DNA of 64,000 bases, from the NCBI RefSeq assembly GCF_025399795.1, contig NZ_JAODTZ010000028.1, positions 62,001 to 126,000 on the forward strand, in the 5' to 3' direction. Source of the stretch: Streptomyces rhizosphaerihabitans (GTDB taxonomy: Bacteria; Actinomycetota; Actinomycetes; Streptomycetales; Streptomycetaceae). The notes under the pieces are model-generated. The model did not search any database. It saw only the letters and a program-made list of their open reading frames with translations, and was not told where the DNA came from. A program made the translations under genes and the position numbers. Of this stretch, positions 11,001 through 20,300 are shown in pieces; within the stretch, counting starts at the first letter, position 1; each line of letters starts with the position of its first letter.

Positions 11001-14000
11001 ACCGGCAGGACGCGTCCCTCCAGGCGGGGCACTTCAACGACTTCGTGCAGATCACGCAGTTGCGGGGGGCTCTGTACCGGGCGGCTCTGGACGCGGGTGA
11101 GGACGGTGTCCACCACGAGGAGCTGGCCTCCGCGGTGACGAACGCACTCTCCATGGACCCGGCCGACTACACGGGTGAGAGCGACCTGCCGCCCTCTCTG
11201 GCCCGCAACGCCGCCAAGACCCTCCGCGACGTGATCGCGTTCCGGCTCTATCTGGACCTGGAGCGCGGCTGGCGCATCACGATGCCGAACCTGGAGCAGA
11301 CCGGCCTGCTGGAGATCGGCTACGAGGACCTGGACTGGGTGGCGACCAAGCAGGACCGGTGGGCGGGCACGCACGAGGCGCTGCGTGACGCCGACCCGGC
11401 GCTCCGGGCCGAGGTCATGAAGGCGCTGCTCAACGAGATGCGCCGCTCGCTCGCCATCGACGTCTCGTACTTCCGTGACGACTTCGACTCGCTCCAGAGG
11501 GCGAGCGAGGAGCGGCTGATCGACCCGTGGGTGCTGTCCGCCGCCGACAAGCCGAAGGTCGGCACCGCCTATCCGCACCCTTCCCGCCCCGGCATGGACC
11601 GCTCGGCCCTGTTCCTCTCGGCCCGCGGCAAGTTCGGCAAGTACCTGCGGCGCGCGGACACCTCGTTCAAGAAGCTCGACCCGGCCGATCTCCAGCTGGT
11701 CATCGAGGAGTTGCTGAAGGTTCTGGCCAAGGCCGGACTGGTGAAGGAGGTGACGGAGGCCCCGCAACGGGCGGGCCGCTACCGCAGGTCCTCCGCCCCC
11801 TCCGCGACCGGCTACCGGGTGGCCGCGCAATCTCTCATCTGGTGCGCGGGCAAGGGCGAGCGGGGGACGCACGACCCGCTGACACGCACCTACCAGAGCG
11901 GCGACGGTCCACGCGTCAACACCTTCTTCCGCGACCTGTACCGGGACGCGGCGGGCGCCCTGTCCGGCCTGTTCGCGCGCGAGCACACCGCACAGGTCTC
12001 GCCGGAGGAGCGGGAACAGCGCGAAGAGGCCTTCCGCAAGGCGGAGCTGAAACTGCTGTACTGCTCCCCGACGATGGAGCTGGGCGTCGACATCTCCCAG
12101 CTCAACGCCGTGATGATGCGCAACGTGCCGCCCACACCGGCGAACTACGCCCAGCGCTCGGGCCGCGCGGGCCGCAGCGGCCAGCCCGCCCTCGTCACCA
12201 CCTACTGCGCGACGGGCAACAGCCACGACCAGTACTACTTCCGCCGTTCGGAGCGCATGGTGGCGGGCGCGGTCGCTCCGCCGCGCCTCGACCTCGCCAA
12301 CGAGGACCTGGTCCTCTCCCATCTTCAGGGCATCTGGATCGCGGAGGCCGGCCTGAAACTGGGCCGAGCCGTCCCCGAGGTGCTCGATGTGTCGTACCCG
12401 GAGACGGGCGAGCGCCCGAGCCCCGCTCTGGAGCTTCTGCCGGACATCCTCGCGGCCTCTCTCGACGAGAGCGCCCGGCGCCGCACCGTCGACGCGGCCC
12501 TGCGCGTCCTCGGCCCGCTGCTGCCCGACTTCGCCGACACCACGTGGTGGCACGACGACTGGATCCAGGACCGCGTGCGGACCGTGGCGACCCGCTTCGA
12601 CCGGGCCTTCGACCGCTGGCGTCAGCTGTTCCGCTCCGCGCTCGACGACCAGTACATCCAGAACAGGCGCCGCCTCGACTACAGCCTCACCGAGGGCGAC
12701 CGCATCCGCGCCAACGCCCGCCGCCGTGAGGCCGAGACGCAGCTGAACCTGCTGATGAACGAGAGCGTCGACAGCAAGTCGGTCCTCTCCGACTTCAACC
12801 CGTACCGCTACCTGGCGTCCGAGGGCTTCCTGCCCGGCTACAGCTTCCCGCGGCTCCCGCTCGCCGCGTACATCCCGACCATCGGCCGCCGCCGCGGGGA
12901 CGGCGACTACCTCCAGCGACCGCGCTTCCTCGCGATCCGCGAGTTCGGCCCGGGTGCGCTGATCTACCACGAGGGCGCCCGCTACCAGGTGACCCGCATC
13001 CAGCTGCCGCCGGACTCCTCGGGCGAGCTGGCGACCAGCGAGGCCCGCCGCTGCGGTCAGTGCGGCTACCACCACGACCCGGAGCAGCTCGAGGACCGCT
13101 GCGCCATGTGCAACGAGCCGCTGGGCTCGGCGACGTACGGGCTGCTGCACCTGCACACCGTGTACACGACCCGCCGCGAGCGGATCTCCTCCGACGAGGA
13201 GGAGCGGCGCCGCGCCGGCTTCAAGCTGGAGACGTCGTACCGCTTCCAGGATCACGGCACCCGTAAGGGCCGCCTGAACGCGGCGATCGCCGACGCCTCG
13301 GGCGCGCCGCTCGCCGAGGTCGCGTACGGCGACTCGGCGACCGTCCGGATCACCAACACCGGCCGGGTGCGCGCCAAGAGCGACGAGCCGGCCGGCTACT
13401 GGCTGGACCTCGCGGACGGCCGCTGGATGAACGACAAGGACGCCTCCGAGGCGTCCGGCGACTCCAGCGAACTGCCTGTCATCGACACCGACGGCAACGA
13501 GCGGCGCCGCAAGAAGCGGGTCATCCCGTACGTGGAGGACCGCCGCAACATCCTCGTCGTCACCCTCGACGAGGCCCTGCCGGAGCCGGTGGCGCTCTCC
13601 CTGATGTACGCCCTGGAGCGGGGCATCGAGGCCGCGTTCGAGCTGGAGGACGCCGAGCTGTCCAGCGAGCTCCTGCCGCCGGACGACGGCCCCCGCAACC
13701 GCATCCTGTTCACCGAGGCAGCCGAGGGCGGCGCGGGTGTGCTGCGCCGCCTCCAGGCGGAGGACGACGCCTTGGCCAAGGCAGCCGTACGCGCCCTCGA
13801 CATCTGCCACTTCGACGCGGGCGGCAACGACCTGGGCGGCCCGCATCCGGACCGGCCGTGCGCGCTCGGCTGCTACGAGTGTCTCCTGACGTACGGCAAC
13901 CAGCTCAACCACGCCCTCATCAACCGTCACTCGGTGCGGGACCTGCTGGTGCGGCTGGCGACTGCGACGGCCCGGCGGGAGTCGCGCGGCGAGTCCCGCT

Positions 14001-14389
14001 CGGAGCAGTACCGGCGCCTGCTCGACCAGGTCTCCCCCGCGGAGCCGACACCGGTCGAGGCGGCGGTAGGGGCATCGGCGGCCGAACTGGCGGCCCAGGG
14101 AGACTTCCTGGGCTGGGCGAAGGCACGTGGCCTGCGGCTGCCGGACGAACCGGGCTCGTTCCTCACCGAGGCGATGGCGACTCCCGACTACGTGTACCGC
14201 CTGCCCGGCGTGAACGTGGCGGTCTTCGTGGACTCGCCGGACAAGGAGCAGGACACCTTCCGGGACGAGGACGCCGAGGACCGCCTGTTCAACGCCCGCT
14301 GGGATGTCATCCGCTTCCCGCACGGCGCCGACTGGGACGCCGTCGCCGCCGCCAACGCCCGCTACTTCGGCTCTCCAGCCGCCAACTGA
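8081..14389 (+). CDS. Ser/Thr kinase - DEAD/DEAH helicase - DUF1998 fusion protein
   Basis: A 2102-residue fusion starting at GTG 8081 with AGGGGAG upstream. Residues 8-270 are a complete Hanks-type kinase: Gly loop GKGNMG, VAVKTI lysine, HRDLKPAN catalytic loop (about 145), DFGMG (about 166) and an APE region. A Pro/Ala linker leads to an SF2 helicase: Walker A TGTGSGKS (about 450), DELH box (about 575), TSATMS (about 609) and C-lobe LGVDISQL...QRSGRAGRSG (about 1330-1370). Cysteine pairs sit at about 800, 911 and 1657, and a CxxxCYECLLTYGNQ cluster typical of DUF1998-type helicases lies at about 1926. The last 70 residues (VAVFVDSP ... WDVIRFP) resemble DUF559/Vsr-like nuclease tails, but key residues are uncertain. 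It heads an operon with drmD (41-base gap) and drmMI. In effect it carries a DrmAB-like pair plus a kinase in one chain. Kinase in a defence system recalls PglW of Pgl/BREX-2, but the architecture differs. Confidence 0.85.
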   Translation: MSQELLGGRFRIGHVIGKGNMGEVHRAEDLQAAEGTAERTVAVKTILRRRTGTRIDTAADPKAAERFAREVRIMRRLDDPNLTRIVDGGVAEDHDGLPYLAMELLNGETLRDLIEEERQLPVTWAASIAAQISSGLAAAHAAGVVHRDLKPANVMLTQGGIVKVLDFGMGRIVDDPDEARLTSTGVSVGTARYMAPEQFEAKQVTQAADLYALGCVLYEMLVGVPPFTSESPFELAAKHTREEPTSITLIRSGIPAELIRLVDRLLAKDPAARPADAVAVRDALLPLAGHDGDVSPLPHWSALDPTRPLRSPAAQAPAQRAASSPKPVPPKASGAGMDVFGVHRTLIKDYRSFTEGGTVIRDDRISAFVEDDLNNKSQWPDPWLSLNPFFQGGGTVVELAGQKVLHDECARIFQAKKTEGGTVPDGRPLTLHQHQREAIDAAKSRASYVLTTGTGSGKSLAYIVPIVNKVLHDRDAEGPKTEKRVRAIIVYPMNALANSQLKELEKYLRDGYGAGHEPVTFARYTGQEDDEKRKEIRDNPPDILLTNYVMLELMLTRPADRASLIKMARGLEFLVFDELHTYRGRQGADVALLIRRVREACQAQDLQCIGTSATMSTEGTLDDQKNVVAGVASTLFGTPVRPEHVIGETLVRATHESPDAVPAERLNSPAAPRAYDDLVRDPLARWIESRFGLATDAATGRLVRQQPTKIEVAAKELHEQSGVAEEQCVAAIRATLEAGSQARHPVTERPLFAFRLHQFLSKGDTVYVTLEDKLSRHLTRSYQLEQPGSNGKLLMPLAFCRECGQEYLTVWRTEKDGDVRYEARRDTSATGGRQGDGYLYVDHERAWPSNVQYAVDDRRLPESWLELDDKGQEVVKKSYRDRVPRAVTVDPLGREGSGELQAAFIPSPFLFCLHCGVAYEQTRGRDFAKLATLDQEGRSSATSLISASVVRSLKSVPEEVLDKEARKLLTFVDNRQDASLQAGHFNDFVQITQLRGALYRAALDAGEDGVHHEELASAVTNALSMDPADYTGESDLPPSLARNAAKTLRDVIAFRLYLDLERGWRITMPNLEQTGLLEIGYEDLDWVATKQDRWAGTHEALRDADPALRAEVMKALLNEMRRSLAIDVSYFRDDFDSLQRASEERLIDPWVLSAADKPKVGTAYPHPSRPGMDRSALFLSARGKFGKYLRRADTSFKKLDPADLQLVIEELLKVLAKAGLVKEVTEAPQRAGRYRRSSAPSATGYRVAAQSLIWCAGKGERGTHDPLTRTYQSGDGPRVNTFFRDLYRDAAGALSGLFAREHTAQVSPEEREQREEAFRKAELKLLYCSPTMELGVDISQLNAVMMRNVPPTPANYAQRSGRAGRSGQPALVTTYCATGNSHDQYYFRRSERMVAGAVAPPRLDLANEDLVLSHLQGIWIAEAGLKLGRAVPEVLDVSYPETGERPSPALELLPDILAASLDESARRRTVDAALRVLGPLLPDFADTTWWHDDWIQDRVRTVATRFDRAFDRWRQLFRSALDDQYIQNRRRLDYSLTEGDRIRANARRREAETQLNLLMNESVDSKSVLSDFNPYRYLASEGFLPGYSFPRLPLAAYIPTIGRRRGDGDYLQRPRFLAIREFGPGALIYHEGARYQVTRIQLPPDSSGELATSEARRCGQCGYHHDPEQLEDRCAMCNEPLGSATYGLLHLHTVYTTRRERISSDEEERRRAGFKLETSYRFQDHGTRKGRLNAAIADASGAPLAEVAYGDSATVRITNTGRVRAKSDEPAGYWLDLADGRWMNDKDASEASGDSSELPVIDTDGNERRRKKRVIPYVEDRRNILVVTLDEALPEPVALSLMYALERGIEAAFELEDAELSSELLPPDDGPRNRILFTEAAEGGAGVLRRLQAEDDALAKAAVRALDICHFDAGGNDLGGPHPDRPCALGCYECLLTYGNQLNHALINRHSVRDLLVRLATATARRESRGESRSEQYRRLLDQVSPAEPTPVEAAVGASAAELAAQGDFLGWAKARGLRLPDEPGSFLTEAMATPDYVYRLPGVNVAVFVDSPDKEQDTFRDEDAEDRLFNARWDVIRFPHGADWDAVAAANARYFGSPAAN

Positions 14390-14430
14390 CCGCCCATCCG
14401 GTCGACCATCACGAGGACTTGAAGACTCAC

Positions 14431-17379
14431 ATGGCACTCACGTACTCCGCCGGTTCCCTGGTGAAGGCCCGCGGCCGCGAATGGGTGGTGCTCCCCGAGA
14501 GCAAGCCCGATCTGCTCGTCCTGCGTCCGCTGGGCGGCTCGGACGACGACATCGCCGCCGTGTTCCCGGCGTTCGAGACGGTCGACGAGGCGAAGTTCGC
14601 GCCGCCGGAGCCGAGCGACCTCGGTGACCAGCGTGCGGCGGGTCTGCTGCGTACGGCGCTGCGGGTCGGCTTCCGCTCCGGCGCGGGCCCGTTCCGCTCC
14701 CTGGCCGGGATCGCGGTGGAGCCGCGCGCCTACCAGCTCGTGCCGCTCCTCATGGCGCTGCGCCAGAAGACGGTCCGCATGCTGATCTCCGACGACGTCG
14801 GCATCGGCAAGACGATCGAGGCCGGCCTGGTCGCGAGCGAACTCCTCGCGCAGGGCGAGGCGACGGGCCTGGCGGTGCTCTGCTCCCCCGCGCTCGCCGA
14901 GCAGTGGCAGCAGGAGCTGCGCACGAAGTTCGGCATCGACGCGGAGCTGGTCCTCTCCTCGACGGTCTCCCGCCTGGAACGGGGCCTGGACCTGGGCCAG
15001 TCTCTCTTCGACAAGTATCCGCACGTGATCGTCTCGACGGACTTCATCAAGTCCCCGCGCCACCGCGACGACTTCGTACGCCACTGCCCCGACCTGGTCA
15101 TCGTCGACGAGGCGCACACCTGCGTGGTCGCCGACGACACCTCGACGGCTTCGCAGAACCAGCTCCGCTACGAGCTGCTGCGCCGCGTGTCGCAGGACGA
15201 GAACCGGCACCTGCTGCTCGTCACGGCGACGCCGCACAGCGGCAAGGAGTCCGCGTTCCGCAACCTCCTCGGCCTGGTCAAGCCCGACCTGGCGCACGTG
15301 AGCCTGGATTCGGAGGCGGGCAGGAAGCTCCTCGCGCAGCACTTCGTGGCGCGCAAGCGGGCGGACGTACGCCAGTACCTCACCAAGGAGGACGGTCTCA
15401 GCGACGACTCCCTCGCGGAGCGGACCGCGTTCCCGTCGGACCGCTACTTCAAGGACGAGACGTACAAGCTGTCGCCCGAGTACCGGGCCCTGCTCGACGA
15501 CGCGATCGCGTACGCGAGTGAGCGCGTGGAGGAGGCTGGCAGCCAGGGCAAGCGGGAGGCGCGTATCGCCTGGTGGTCGGCGATCGCGCTGCTCCGCTCG
15601 CTGGTGTCGTCCCCGCGCGCCGCCGCGCAGACACTGCGCACCCGCTCGGCGGCGGCGATCGCCGCGTCGGCGGAGGAGGCCGACAAGCTGGGCGCGCCGC
15701 TCAACAGCGACGCGGCCGACAGCGACGCGATGGAGGGCATGGACGTCGCGCCGGGCGCGGAGACGGCCGAGGAACGCCGGCCGTACCTCGCGGAACTCGC
15801 CGACATCGCGGAGCAGTTGGAGGGCCCGGACAAGGACCTGAAGCTCAAGGCGCTGATCAAGCACCTCAAGGCGCTCCTCGCGGACGGCCACAACCCGATC
15901 GTGTTCTGCCGCTACATCCCGACGGCCGAGTACCTCGCCGCCCAGCTGGAGAACGACAAGGAGTCCGGCAGGCGCGGCCCGCTCGGCGCCAAGACCGTCG
16001 TGAAGGCGGTCACCGGCACGCTCTCCCCGCAGCAGCGCATCGAGCGCATCGAGAAGCTCGCGGAGGAGGCCGGCCCGGACGCCGCCGCCCGTCGTGTCCT
16101 CATCGCCACCGACTGCCTCTCCGAAGGCGTCAACCTCCAGCACCACTTCGACGCCGTCGTCCACTACGACCTGGCCTGGAACCCGACGCGCCACGACCAG
16201 CGCGAGGGCCGCGTCGACCGTTACGGCCAGCGCAAGGACCAGGTCCGTGTCATCACCCTGTACGGCGACGACAACGGCATCGACGGCAAGGTCCTCGAAG
16301 TCCTCATCAAGAAGCACCGCCAGATCAAGAAGGACCTCGGTATCTCCGTCTCCGTGCCCGACGAGCTGTCGACGGGTGTGACGGACGCGATCGTCGAATG
16401 GCTGCTGATGCGGGGCCGCGACGACCAGGACGCGCTGTTCAGCGCGGACGCGTTCAAGGTGAGCACGGAGAAGCTGGACAGCGACTGGAACTCGGCGGCC
16501 GAACGTGAGAAGGCCTCGCGTTCGCGGTTCGCCCAGCGTTCCGTCCGCCCGCAGGAGGTGGCCCGCGAGGTCGCCTCGATCCGCGAGGCACTGGGCGGCG
16601 CGGGCGAGATCGACACGTTCGTACGGGAGTCCCTGGGCGCCCTCAACGCCGTGCTCCGCGGCGACGGCGAGGACTTCACGGCCCAGGTGGGCGGCACGCC
16701 CATCGGCCTGCGGGACGCGCTCGCGCCGACGGTCGGCGCGGAGGTGATCGAGAAGGACCGCCCGATCCCGTTCCGCGCGGACCCGGCGGTGGCGAGGGGT
16801 GAAGCGGCGCTGGTGCGGACGGACCCGGTCGTGGGCGCCCTCGCGTCCCACGTCCTGAACGCCGCCCTGGACACCCAGGCGGACGGCGCCCGCCCGGCCC
16901 GCCGCTGCGGTGTGGTCACCACGGACGCGGTCGGCACCCTCACCACCCTGCTCCTGGTCCGCTACCGCTTCCACCTCACACTGCCCTCCCGCAGTGGCGA
17001 GAAGCAGGTGGTGGCGGAGGACGCCCGGCTGATCGCCTTCGAGGGCTCGCCGAGGAAGGCGGAGTGGCTGTCGCCCGAGCAGGCACGCGGCCTCCTCGAC
17101 GCGACAGCGGCCGAGAGCACCGACCGGCACTACGCCGAACGCACGATGACGCGCCTGCTCACCCAACTCCCGGACGTCACCGGCCATCTGGAGACATACG
17201 GCGAGGAACTGGCCACCGAACTCGACGCCTCGCACCGCCGGGTGCGCCAGGCGTCGGGCGAGATCGTCCGAGGCCTGTCCGTCACCGTTCAGAAGGCCGC
17301 CGACGTTCTCGGCGTCTACGTCTACCTGCCCGCCGCCCCTGCCGCCACCCCGGCCGCTGCTCCTGGAGTGTCCGCCTGA
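14431..17379 (+). CDS. drmD: DrmD-like SNF2-family ATPase
   Basis: 982 residues from ATG 14431 with an ACGAGGA ribosome site. This is a SNF2/Rad54-type SF2 motor: Walker A DDVGIGKT (about 120), DEAH box VDEAHT (about 224), motif III TATPHSGKE (about 264) and a C-lobe ending in ATDCLSEGVNLQ (about 556) and REGRVDRYGQ (about 595). The family fits DrmD, the helicase that marks class 1 DISARM. It would remodel or scan DNA next to the methylase. It follows the kinase-helicase by 41 bases, and its TGA overlaps the ATG of the methylase (ATGA), so the three genes are one operon. The last 300 residues are helical and unassigned. Confidence 0.85.
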   Translation: MALTYSAGSLVKARGREWVVLPESKPDLLVLRPLGGSDDDIAAVFPAFETVDEAKFAPPEPSDLGDQRAAGLLRTALRVGFRSGAGPFRSLAGIAVEPRAYQLVPLLMALRQKTVRMLISDDVGIGKTIEAGLVASELLAQGEATGLAVLCSPALAEQWQQELRTKFGIDAELVLSSTVSRLERGLDLGQSLFDKYPHVIVSTDFIKSPRHRDDFVRHCPDLVIVDEAHTCVVADDTSTASQNQLRYELLRRVSQDENRHLLLVTATPHSGKESAFRNLLGLVKPDLAHVSLDSEAGRKLLAQHFVARKRADVRQYLTKEDGLSDDSLAERTAFPSDRYFKDETYKLSPEYRALLDDAIAYASERVEEAGSQGKREARIAWWSAIALLRSLVSSPRAAAQTLRTRSAAAIAASAEEADKLGAPLNSDAADSDAMEGMDVAPGAETAEERRPYLAELADIAEQLEGPDKDLKLKALIKHLKALLADGHNPIVFCRYIPTAEYLAAQLENDKESGRRGPLGAKTVVKAVTGTLSPQQRIERIEKLAEEAGPDAAARRVLIATDCLSEGVNLQHHFDAVVHYDLAWNPTRHDQREGRVDRYGQRKDQVRVITLYGDDNGIDGKVLEVLIKKHRQIKKDLGISVSVPDELSTGVTDAIVEWLLMRGRDDQDALFSADAFKVSTEKLDSDWNSAAEREKASRSRFAQRSVRPQEVAREVASIREALGGAGEIDTFVRESLGALNAVLRGDGEDFTAQVGGTPIGLRDALAPTVGAEVIEKDRPIPFRADPAVARGEAALVRTDPVVGALASHVLNAALDTQADGARPARRCGVVTTDAVGTLTTLLLVRYRFHLTLPSRSGEKQVVAEDARLIAFEGSPRKAEWLSPEQARGLLDATAAESTDRHYAERTMTRLLTQLPDVTGHLETYGEELATELDASHRRVRQASGEIVRGLSVTVQKAADVLGVYVYLPAAPAATPAAAPGVSA

Positions 17380-20300
17380 TGTCCGCCACCACTCGCCACC
17401 AGGTGTTCACCGCTGTCCACACGGTCGGTGGGCTGCTGCCCGCCGACATGCTGGTACGGATCTCCGAGGGCAAGGTCACCAAGGACCTCCGGGGCCTCGC
17501 CCCCGCCGACTACCGCATTCCCGGCTCCCGTTCGGTGCGCGACGAGGCGGAGCGCCAGTGGGACAACCTCAAGTCGCTCTGGCGTGAGCTGCGAGAAAAG
17601 CTCCCCGCCGAGCCCGAGGCGTCCGTCCGCCCCGACAGCACCGGCTACGCCCGCACCAACTGGGTGGAGCCCCTCTTCGAAGCGCTCGGTTTCGGGCACC
17701 TGTCCCCGGTCGGCTCCGGGGGCATCGTCTCCGACGACGGCACGAAGACGTTCCCGATCAGCCACCGCCGGGACAAGACGCTGGTCCACGTGACCGCCTG
17801 GAACGTCAAGCTGGACAAGCACCAGGGCGCCGGTTCCCCGGCTCCCCAGTCGCTCCTCCAGGAAGCCCTGAACCGCACCGAACCTCATCTGTGGGCACTA
17901 CTCACCAACGGCCGCCAGCTCCGTCTGCTGCGTGACTCGAACGCGCTCGCCACGGCCTCGTACGTCGAGTTCGACCTCGAAGCGATCTTCGACGGTGAGC
18001 TGTTCAGCGAGTTCGTCGTCCTGTACCGGCTCCTGCACGCCTCCCGCTTCGAAAGCCCCGCTGGCGGTACGCAGTGGACCTGCTGGCTGGAAGTCTGGCG
18101 GGACGCCGCGATCCGTCTCGGCGCACGTTTCCTGGACGACATCAGCGAGGGCGTACGGCTCGCGATCAGGGAGCTGGGTACGGGCTTCCTCAAGCACCCG
18201 GCCAACGGCACCCTGCGCGAGAACCTCGACCGCCATACGTATCACGCAGCCCTGTTGCGCCTGGTCTACCGCCTGTTGTTCGTCTTCGTAGCCGAGGACC
18301 GCGACGCCCTGCACCCGCCCAGGACACCGGAGGACGTCCGCAAGCGGTACGCCGACTACTTCTCCACTGCCAGGCTGCGCGAGCAGTCCCGCCGTCGTCG
18401 GGGTACCTCGCACTCCGACCGGTACGAGGCGCTGTGCCTGGTCCTCGACGCCCTCGGCAAGGAGGAGGGCCTGCCCGAGCTGGGTCTGCCGGGTCTGGGC
18501 GGCCTCTTCGACGCCACACCGGCCGACGCGCCTCTGCGGGAGCTGTCTCTCGCAAACGTCCACTTGCTGGCTGCGGTACGCCACCTCGCCATCGTCCGCG
18601 ACACGGAAGCAAAGCGCTGGCGGACGGTCGACTACCGCACCCTGGACGCCGAGGAACTGGGCGCGATCTACGAATCCCTCCTCGACCTCGTGCCCGAGCC
18701 CGGCGCGGACCGTACGTTCGAGTTGGTGCCCCGAGCGGGCAACGAGCGCAAGAAGACCGGCTCGTACTACACGCCGAGTTCGCTGGTCGACGTCCTGCTC
18801 GACTCCACCCTCGACCCGGTGATAGACGCGGCTCAGGAGCGCGGTGAGAAGAGGGCCGTCGAGGCAAAGCAGACGGACGAGGCCGCACGGGAGACGGTGG
18901 CCTCCGAACTGCTGACCCTGACTGTCTGCGACCCTGCCTGTGGGTCCGGGCACTTCCTCGTCGCAGCCGCGCGCCGTATTGCCAAGCGGGTGGCGGCGGT
19001 ACGGGAGCAAACACCGGAGCCCACCCCGGACAGTGTCCGCCACGCGCTGCACGAGGTCATCGCGCGATGTGTGTACGGGGTGGATCTCAACCCGATGGCG
19101 GTTGAGCTTGCCAAGGTCTCGTTGTGGATGGAGGCCCTGGAGCCCGGCAAGGCGCTCGGTTTCCTCGACGCGCACGTCAAGCTCGGGAACGGGCTGATCG
19201 GAGCGACGCCGGCACTGCTGCGGGGCGGTATTCCGGAGGCGGCGTTCAAGGTCGTCGAGGGTGACGACGCGTCGGTGGCGCGGGAGTGGCTCAAGCGCAA
19301 CAAGGACGAGCACAAGGGCATCGTCACGCTGGACGCCGCCGTCGACGAGTCGGTGAGCGTCACGAACACCGCGTTCGCCTCCGAGCTGCGCAGCCTCCTG
19401 GACGACTCCCCCACGGACAAGCTCGGCCAGGTCCGCAAGCTCGCCGACCGCTACCACGAGTGGGCCGAGTCCCCCACGTATCTCAACGCCCTGCACATCG
19501 CCGACGCGTGGTGCGCCGCCTTCATGTGGGAACAGACGGAGGCCGCGCCGTCGCCTGTGACCCAGCGCGTCTTCCTGTCGCTCCAGTCGTCCGAGGGCAA
19601 GGGCGCGCTGGCTGAGACCCACGAGGAGATCGTGCGACTGAGCCAGGAATACCGCTTCTTCCACTGGTACTTGGAGTTCCCCGAGGTCTTCACCGTGCCT
19701 GACAGTCCGTCGGCGCCAGGGGTTGATCCGGTGACGGGATGGGCTGGTGGGTTCGACTGCGTTTTGGGGAATCCGCCGTGGGACAAGGTCGATTTTAAAG
19801 ACCAGGAATATTTCAGCGTGGTCGAACCCAGCATCGCCGCTATCTCCGGAACTGCACGGCGAAAAGCGATCGTCGAGTGGGCCGCCGAACACGCTGTGGA
19901 AGGCGCACGCTACTATGCGGACCGGCGGCGATTGAAGTCATCCTTCCTGTTTCTGGGCTCTTCAGGGGTATATCCACAGCTGCGCAAGGGGCTATCCGTC
20001 AAGGGCGTCACCTCGCTTCAAACCGACCAGCTCTTCACCGAGCGGTTCGTTTCGATCACTGCCCCCGAAGGCCGCTGCGGAACAGTCGTGCCGACCCAGA
20101 TCGCCACTACCGCAGGTTCGCAATTCCTTTTTCAGGACCTGACTCAACGAGGTGCGGTGAAGCACCTGTACGACTTCGAAAACGGCAGGCGGCAAAAGCT
20201 TTTTCCCGCAGTGCACTCCAGCTATCAATTCGCGTTGCTCTCCCTCACAGGTCGCGGCTTGGCAGAGCCCTCCGCCCGCTTTGCGTTCTTCCTCGGCCAT

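Noticed and set aside
10049..14437. 1462-codon open frame opposite the kinase-helicase
   Set aside because: Val/Arg/Gly-rich antisense frame with no motifs; the plus-strand frame holds every helicase and cysteine motif.
14362..17235. 957-codon open frame opposite drmD
   Set aside because: Antisense artefact; the SNF2 motifs are on the plus strand.
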